A stretch of 64,000 nucleotides of DNA from Corallococcus coralloides DSM 2259 (GTDB lineage Bacteria > Myxococcota > Myxococcia > Myxococcales > Myxococcaceae). The stretch covers positions 3,162,001 through 3,226,000 of the forward strand of contig NC_017030.1 in NCBI RefSeq assembly GCF_000255295.1, read 5' to 3'. Below are positions 62,301 to 64,000 of the stretch, one piece after another. A program made the translations under genes and the position numbers. Position 1 is the stretch's first letter. The number at the start of each line of letters is the position of its first letter. Below the pieces are notes generated by a model. It searched no databases. It was not told the DNA's origin and saw nothing but the letters and a program-made list of their open reading frames with translations.

Positions 62301-64000
62301 CGAGTGCGGAAGGTGCTCCAGACAGCTGCTGCTTCCAGTAGCCCAGTTGCGCTTCGAGCACCTCGCCCTGGAGCCAGTCGCGCTGCCACGTGGCGAAGTC
62401 CGCGTACTGCACGGGCAGCGGCGGGAGGGCCGGAGTGCCTCCCATGGTGAAGGCCTCGTAGAAGGCCACCATCTCGCGCACGAGGACGCCCATGGACCAG
62501 CCGTCGGAGACGATGTGGTGCATCGTCACCAGCAGCAGGTGTTCATTCTCCTCCAGGCGCACCAGCGTGCTGCGCAGCAGCGGACCCCTGGCGAGATCGA
62601 ATGGCCGTCGCGCTTCCGCGTCGGCCAGCCGCCGGGATTCTTCCTTTCGCTGGGCCTCCGGCAGCGAAGAGAGGTCCACCCGAGGCAGTGTCCACTCCAC
62701 CGGCGCATGGATGCGCTGGGTGGGTTGGCCCTGGTGTTCGTGGAAGGTGGTGCGCAGTGCTTCATGACGCTGGACGAGCGATTCGAAGGCGCGGCGCAAG
62801 GCCTCCACATCCAGGTGTCCGGAGAGCTGGAGCGCGGTGGGGAGATTGTAGGACGAGTCTCCGGGCTGGAGTTGATCCAACAGCCACAGCCGCTGCTGCG
62901 CGAAGGACAGCAGCTCCAAGGCGCCGCGGGCCGCCGCCCTCCGAAGGGGAACCGACGGCGCGGTGGTCCCCTCGGAGTCGATGCGTCGGGCGAGGGCGGC
63001 GACGGTGGGCGCCTCGAAGAGAGCCCGCAGTGGCAGTTCCCTGCGGAAGGTGGCGCGCACGCGCGAGACGAGCTGGGTGGCCAGCAGCGAATGGCCTCCG
63101 AGCGCGAAGAAGTCGTCGTAGATGCCCACGCGCTCCACGTGCAGCACCTGCGTGAAGAGGGCCGCGAGCTGCTCTTCGGCAGAGGTGCGCGGCGCGACAT
63201 AGGTGGAGTCGAGCGCGGTGCCCTGAGGCGCGGGCAGGGCCTTTCGGTCCACCTTGCCGTTGGTATTGAGCGGCAGTGCTTCCAGCACGAGGAGCGCGGA
63301 GGGGCGCATGTGCTCCGGCAGGAGTTGCTTGAGCCAGTCCTTGAGGGCCTCGGGCGTGGGAGCCGTCTCCGTGCCTTCCGAAGGCACCACGTACGCGACG
63401 AGCCGCTTGTCGCCAGGCACGTCCTCGCGAGCCAGCACTACGGCGGCGTGCACCTGGGGATGCTTGAGGAGCGCGGCTTCGATTTCGCCCAGCTCGATGC
63501 GGAATCCGCGCACCTTCACCTGGAAGTCGGCGCGGCCCAGGTAGTCGAGCATCCCGTCCGCGCGCCAGCGCACCACGTCGCCGGTGCGGTAGAGGCGTGC
63601 ACCCGGGGTGGAGGAGAAGGCGTCGGGGATGAAGCGCTCCGCCGTCAGCTCCGGGCGGTTGAGGTAGCCGCGCGCGACGCCCTCACCGCCGATGAAGAGC
63701 TCACCGGCGACGCCGATGGGCACGGGGCGCAGCGTGCGGTCCAGCACGTAGACGCGCACGTTGGGCAGAGGCCTGCCAATGGTGGGCGTGGGAGAAGCGT
63801 CGAAGGCGCAGGCGGTGGCGTCGACGGTGCACTCGGTGGGGCCGTAGACATTGAAGACGCGCGGGCGCGGGGCCTGGGCGAGGTGGCGCCAGGTGGCCGG
63901 GTCCACGGCCTCGCCGCCGACAAGGACGCGGCTGGGGATGGCCTTGCGCTCCAGCAGGCCTTCATCCACCAGCAGGCGCAGGTGCGCGGGAGAGCAGTCG
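49489..64000 (-). CDS. Giant NRPS, gene 1 (C-terminal 4,836 residues; N-terminus beyond right edge)
   Basis: The frame is open from the right edge to TGA at 49489-49491. Visible order: second half of an A domain and its T, four complete C-A-T modules, then a TE. T-domain Ser codons are at 63088-63090, 59947-59949, 56812-56814, 53635-53637 and 50467-50469. Predicted residues are (Glu or Gln)-Ala-Ala-Glu-Val, followed by release. It is the most upstream of the three co-directional genes. Its T-TE end is shared in type with gene 2, while its Glu-Ala-Ala run parallels modules 6-8 of gene 3. The number of modules before the window edge is unknown. Confidence 0.96.
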   Translation of the reverse strand, partial: DCSPAHLRLLVDEGLLERKAIPSRVLVGGEAVDPATWRHLAQAPRPRVFNVYGPTECTVDATACAFDASPTPTIGRPLPNVRVYVLDRTLRPVPIGVAGELFIGGEGVARGYLNRPELTAERFIPDAFSSTPGARLYRTGDVVRWRADGMLDYLGRADFQVKVRGFRIELGEIEAALLKHPQVHAAVVLAREDVPGDKRLVAYVVPSEGTETAPTPEALKDWLKQLLPEHMRPSALLVLEALPLNTNGKVDRKALPAPQGTALDSTYVAPRTSAEEQLAALFTQVLHVERVGIYDDFFALGGHSLLATQLVSRVRATFRRELPLRALFEAPTVAALARRIDSEGTTAPSVPLRRAAARGALELLSFAQQRLWLLDQLQPGDSSYNLPTALQLSGHLDVEALRRAFESLVQRHEALRTTFHEHQGQPTQRIHAPVEWTLPRVDLSSLPEAQRKEESRRLADAEARRPFDLARGPLLRSTLVRLEENEHLLLVTMHHIVSDGWSMGVLVREMVAFYEAFTMGGTPALPPLPVQYADFATWQRDWLQGEVLEAQLGYWKQQLSGAPSALELPTDHPRPPVQSHRGATVEVRIPARVCDALKALAQREGATPFMTLLAAFQVLLSRYSAQDDVSVGSPIAGRTQAETEGLIGFFINTLVLRARLDPRSTFRELLAQVRGTTLAAYDHQHLPFEKLVEAVQPVRDMSRSPLFQAMFVLQNTPARELHLPGLSFQAVPQEAHSAMFDLALSLQEVQGGLVGSMEYATDLFDAATVQRMAGHFGVLLESIAQKPDTRLGDLPLLTDTERRQLLVEWNPPAAQAPRESSIPAMVEAQVRRTPDALAVITPERQLTYREVDAKANQLAHRLRGLGVGPEVRVGLCVERTEDLVIGALGILKAGGAYVPLDPSYPRERLGWLLEDAQGPALVAHSHLLSALPETSATPVCLDSDAELAKQPTTAPAVGIHPGHLAYLIYTSGSTGRPKGVAISHGNAVSFLHWALETFTHEELKGTLAATSLNFDLSVFELFAPLSSGGAVVVARNALHLAELPTAAHVTLVNTVPSAMAQLLRLGAVPPSVRVINLAGEALPETLAKQVYAVPTVEKLYNLYGPSEDTTYSTASLVGRDEVPLIGRPLPATRAYVLDASLQPVPVGVAGELYLAGEGQARGYLLRPELTAERFVPELYGPPGGRMYRTGDRVRYRVDGRLEYLGRIDFQVKVRGFRIELGEIEAALRRAPGLKDVVVVAKGEAADKRLVAYVTPKASASLEVEALKTHLRQGLPEYMVPAAFVVLEALPLNSNGKVDRKALPEPEAPQSGSTYEAPRTEVEARLASIWAEVLRLPQVGVRDSFFELGGHSLLATQVVSRVRAEFNVELPLRALFESSTVEALAGRLHGSTTSQAPKLTRVLHDGPRPLSFAQQRLWLLDQIQPGDASYNLPTAIQLSGRLDVEALRRAFESLVQRHEALRTTFHAHQDQPIQTIHAASGWTLPLVDLSTRPEALRLDEARLLANEEARRPFDLARGPLLRSTLVRLTEDSHLLLVTMHHIVSDGWSMGVLVREMVAFYESFSTGGTPAFSPLPVQYADFATWQRDWLQGETLDTQLHFWKQQLSGAPAALELPTDRPRSPVQSHRGATVDVRVPSEVSHALKALAQREGATPFMALLAAFQVLLSRYSAQDDISVGAPIAGRTHAETEGLIGFFINTLVLRARMEPRATFRELLTQVRGTTFAAFEHQHLPFEKLVEAVQPTRDLSRSPLFQAMFVLQNTPNEALRLPGLSFQSLPLETHFAKFDLSLGLREDRDGFVGTLEYATDLFDAATVQRMAGHFGVLLEAIAKKPDTRLGDLPLLTESERRQILIEWNPEVAPAIREPSIPAMVEAQVRRTPDALAVITPERQLTYRELDAKANQLAHRLRGLGVGPEVRVGLCVERTEDLVIGALGILKAGGAYVPLDPSYPRERLGWLLEDAQGPALVAHSHLLSALPETTATPVCLDSDAELAKQPTTAPVVDIHPGHLAYLIYTSGSTGRPKGVAIFHGNAVAFLHWALETFSPEELKGTLAATSLNFDLSVFELFAPLSSGGVVVVARNALHLAELPTASHVTLVNTVPSAMAQLLRMGAVPPSVRVINLAGEALPETLAKQVYAVPTVEKLYNLYGPSEDTTYSTASLVGRDEVPLIGRPLPATRAYVLDASLQPVPVGVAGELYLAGEGQARGYLLRPELTAERFVPEPYGPPGGRMYRTGDRVRYRVDGRLEYLGRIDFQVKVRGFRIELGEIEAALRRAPGLKDAVVVAKGEAADKRLVAYITARDGHSLDSEALKAHLRQQLPEYMIPSALLVLDALPLNSNGKVDRKALPEPGSLSRSSDFIAPRTDTEEQLAALFAEVLRVERVGIRDDFFALGGHSLLATQLVSRVRATFAVELPLRALFEAPTVEALAPKLASARSAALGAPPLRPSPREGAIPLSFAQQRLWLLDQLQPGDISYNIPTALRLTGPVDLESLRRAFEALVDRHESLRTTLSAEHEEPSQCIQPPSGWELPLIDLTSLPESQREDEAQRAAATEALRPFHLTTGPLLRSTLVRLGQDSHLLLVTMHHIVSDGWSMGVLVREVAAFYEAFSTGRAPLLPPLPVQYADFAVWQRGWLQGEALDAQLGYWKQQLAEAPSALDLPTDRPRPPVQSRRGATVDVRVPLEVSQSLRALAQREGSTPFMVLLAAWQLLLSRYSGQDDISVGTPIAGRTQAETEGLIGFFVNTLVLRARLQPRDSFRQLLSQMKATTLAAYEHQHVPFEKLVEVLQPARDLSRSALFQAMFSLQNTPMETLRLPGLSFQTVPVDTRSSKFDLTLTLSDSPQGFIGVLTYATDLFDVSTVQRMVGHLGVLLEAIAAQPDSTLASLPLLTAPERQRLLVDWNGPSAEFPRDLCLHEAFSAQALRTPDALAVICREEQLTFRELDTRANQLAHRLVKLGVGPDVRVVLCVERSVEALVGILGALKAGGAYVPIDPSYPREWLAHVLQDTGAPVVLTQQRLRDSLPPHSAHTRCLDSDAADLALESQDAPVTSVTPEHLAYIIYTSGSTGRPKGVMIQHRSVLNLRVALATTVHADAHSGERVSVNAPLSFDASVKQLIQVLDGHTLCIVPDEARADVAELVNRIGQDSLDVLDCSPAHLRLLVDEGLLERKAIPRRVLVGGEAVDPATWRHLAQAPRPRVFNVYGPTECTVDATACAFDASPTPTIGRPLPNVRVYVLDRTLRPVPIGVAGELFIGGEGVARGYLNRPELTADRFIPDAFSSSPGARLYRTGDVVRWRADGMLDYLGRADFQVKVRGFRIELGEIEAALLKHPQVHAAVVLAREDVPGDKRLVAYVVPSEGTETAPTPEALKDWLKQLLPEHMRPSALLVLEALPLNTNGKVDRKALPAPQSGALASTYVAPRTPAEERLAAIWAAVLRLPQVGVKDSFFELGGHSLLATQVVSRIRSAFSVELPLRALFESPTVEALSVRLSGLTRTNTSPLTRVSHDGPLPLSFAQLRLWLIDQLEPGSPLYNVPVAVRLEGHLRTEMLERALQEIVRRHDALRTTFAQVDGEPVQHIHPDSHPPLALVDLTDVPESQREPETRARVEVEMRRPFDLRTGPLLRTLLFKLSEREHVLVVTMHHIVSDGWSLGVLVREVSALYAAFSAGQPSPLPALPVQYADFADWQRRTLSGETLRQEMAYWEGKLSGAPAVLELPTDFPRPAVRSTAGATLGFTLSRELTEALRGLAHREGGSLFMVLLAAWQGLLVRYTGQQDLSVGSPIAGRTRAETEGLIGFFVNTLVLRAKVDEAQSFRALLQQVRATVLEAYEHQEVPFEKLVEVLQPTRSLSHTPLFQTLLALQNVPAEDVRLPDLQLRRLESTHSTSKFDVSVFFTETPEGLRGTLEYSTALFKQSTVERMAAHLRTLLEAVAAKPEQAMSHLLLLSNDERQRVLVEWNDTRVISPTDVPVHVHFARQAQRTPHAVALVLRDDSLTYAQLDSRANQLAHHLRALGIVPGARVGLAVERSFDLVAALLAILKVGAAFVPVDRNAPVDRIAMLLEDAGVDVVLTHQPFASLLPATGTRVWLDAQSEEIASQPTHAPDVRVGGEALAYVMFTSGSTGRPKGVSVPHRGITRLVLGNTFMRFGPDEVWLQFAPVAFDASTLEIWGALLHGAKLVLAPPHSLSLEELAAQLRHHRVTSLWLTAALFEQMALHQGEALAGVRQVLAGGDVLPAARVREHLARIPEGATFINGYGPTENTTFSTTFAMQHGARVEGAIPIGRPLSNSTVYVLDAHLHPVPVGVAGEVYVGGQGLAWGYLNRPDLTAERFVPHPFASTPGERLYRTGDQARWREDGTVDFLGRVDFQVKVRGFRIELGEVEAALRSATGVNEAIVVARGTDTDKRLFGYVTASEGHALDADSLRAGLKQHLPEYMVPSTVVVLDALPLNANGKVDRKALPEPDAHAVEARDFVAPRDALEMQLARIWEDVLGVRSVGVRSSFFELGGHSLLAVRMVAAVRERLGQSIPLSVLFQQPTIEQLAQVLRDDSQAWTPLVPLERGEPNQRPLFLVHPGGGNVLAYSELARRLGPALPVYGLQSRGLDGQPVAESIEEMASLYLEAIRTVQPHGPYQLGGWSLGGVIAYEMARRLREAGEAVDLLALIDAHVHGLTKSVQEATQLDSEARARLAFAHATATAFGQELSAADEALAQDDDAMLGHLLQEGLRARILDAHSGPAQLRALFNVFRANLFAHEKYVPQPYDGAALLLSASEAAAGTPRHRGWEPLVRGGLQVHEVPGGHHALMQDPHLGPVVEHLREALARVSGTAPGQATGS
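50339..53506 (-). other. Gene 1 module p+4: C-A-T, predicted Val
   Basis: The C domain is a distinct subtype (SFAQLRLWLIDQLEPG, then HHIVSDGWSLG). A3 near 51618, T Ser codon at 50467-50469. Code DALWLGGTFK, the closest in the window to classic valine codes. The T domain reads GGHSLLAVRM and leads into the TE. Confidence 0.86.
53507..56683 (-). other. Gene 1 module p+3: C-A-T, predicted Glu, with an Ala-type T domain
   Basis: A3 near 54782, T Ser codon at 53635-53637. Code DAKDLGVVDK (glutamate). The A domain is like gene 3 module 6 through NGKVDRKALPAPQ, but from about 53,720 downward it becomes IWAAVLRLPQVGVKDSFFELGG, the T type of the Ala modules. This places a recombination joint in the A-T linker. 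Confidence 0.86.
56684..59818 (-). other. Gene 1 module p+2: C-A-T, predicted Ala
   Basis: A3 near 57928, T Ser codon at 56812-56814. Code DLFNNALTYK. Small local differences from the other Ala modules are VAIFHGNAVAF after A3 and SSGGVVVVARN in the core. Its T is the FFALGGHS type, unlike module p+3. Confidence 0.86.
59819..62959 (-). other. Gene 1 module p+1: C-A-T, predicted Ala
   Basis: A3 near 61062, T Ser codon at 59947-59949. Code DLFNNALTYK. The linker before the C domain (TTAPSVPLRRAAARGALELLS) is unique in the window and replaces the usual TR..HDGPLPLS, marking a distinct T-C junction. Confidence 0.86.
62960..64000 (-). other. Gene 1 module p: C-terminal part of A domain plus T (cut by window edge), Glu/Gln type
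   Basis: The last code residues are visible: D at 278 (in LDCSPAH at the window edge), L and G (VLVGGE), V (FNVYG) and V-D (CTVDA). These fit DA(K/Q)DLGVVDK. The residue that separates Glu (K) from Gln (Q) is outside the window. The surrounding sequence (LERKAIP) matches the Glu modules p+3 and gene 3 module 6 rather than the Gln modules (LEKDVLP), so Glu is more likely. T Ser codon at 63088-63090. Confidence 0.85.

Noticed and set aside
1-64000. Epimerization, N-methylation or polyketide domains
   Set aside because: Spacing between T-domain Ser codons is a constant 3.1-3.2 kb, enough only for C-A-T, and no extra motifs were seen between A10 and T or between T and C.
1-64000. The 3.15-kb periodicity as satellite or mobile-element repeats
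   Set aside because: Each unit is one C-A-T module in a single reading frame; no transposase, terminal inverted repeats or target duplications were seen.

Overview
The window is almost entirely coding on the minus strand and holds three giant non-ribosomal peptide synthetase (NRPS) genes, transcribed from right to left. The GC content looks close to 70%. The very large multimodular NRPS genes, their short N-terminal segment and the GC-rich codon choice suggest a myxobacterium of the Myxococcus/Corallococcus/Pyxidicoccus kind. This assignment is an inference; no rRNA, tRNA or other taxonomic marker is present.

Layout in order of transcription. Gene 1 (49489-64000) enters from beyond the right edge. 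It shows the end of one module, four complete C-A-T modules and a thioesterase (TE). A 416-base gap carries the promoter and leader of gene 2. Gene 2 (26069-49072) is complete, with seven C-A-T modules and a TE in 7,667 residues. A 424-base gap carries a second copy of that promoter and leader. Gene 3 (25644 to beyond base 1) stays open to the left edge, at least 8,548 codons, with eight complete modules and the start of a ninth. Twenty A domains are visible, one of them partial. I see no epimerase, methyltransferase, ketosynthase, MbtH, phosphopantetheinyl transferase, transporter or mobile element.

Reading the ten-residue specificity codes by eye gives the following predicted residues. Gene 1: ...(Glu or Gln)-Ala-Ala-Glu-Val-TE. 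Gene 2: X-Gln-Val-Val-Ala-Ala-Ala-TE. Gene 3: X-Gln-Val-Ala-(Val/Ile-like)-Glu-Ala-Ala-... X has the code DLESIGTVIK, possibly a basic residue. Genes 1 and 2 each end in their own TE, and genes 2 and 3 each begin with the same N-terminal module. The locus therefore looks like a family of parallel single-protein assembly lines making related Ala/Val/Gln/Glu-rich peptides, not one line split over three proteins.

The 64 kb is effectively a tandem array with a period of about 3.14-3.18 kb, and the copies are mosaics. Genes 2 and 3 are near-identical from their -35 boxes through module 1, but the module 2 C domain differs completely between otherwise matching flanks. Gene 3 module 4 looks like a Val-type module whose A-core was replaced by an Ala-type cassette. 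T-C and T-TE blocks are shared between modules with different A domains. Locus evolution by domain and subdomain recombination is the most interesting feature here.
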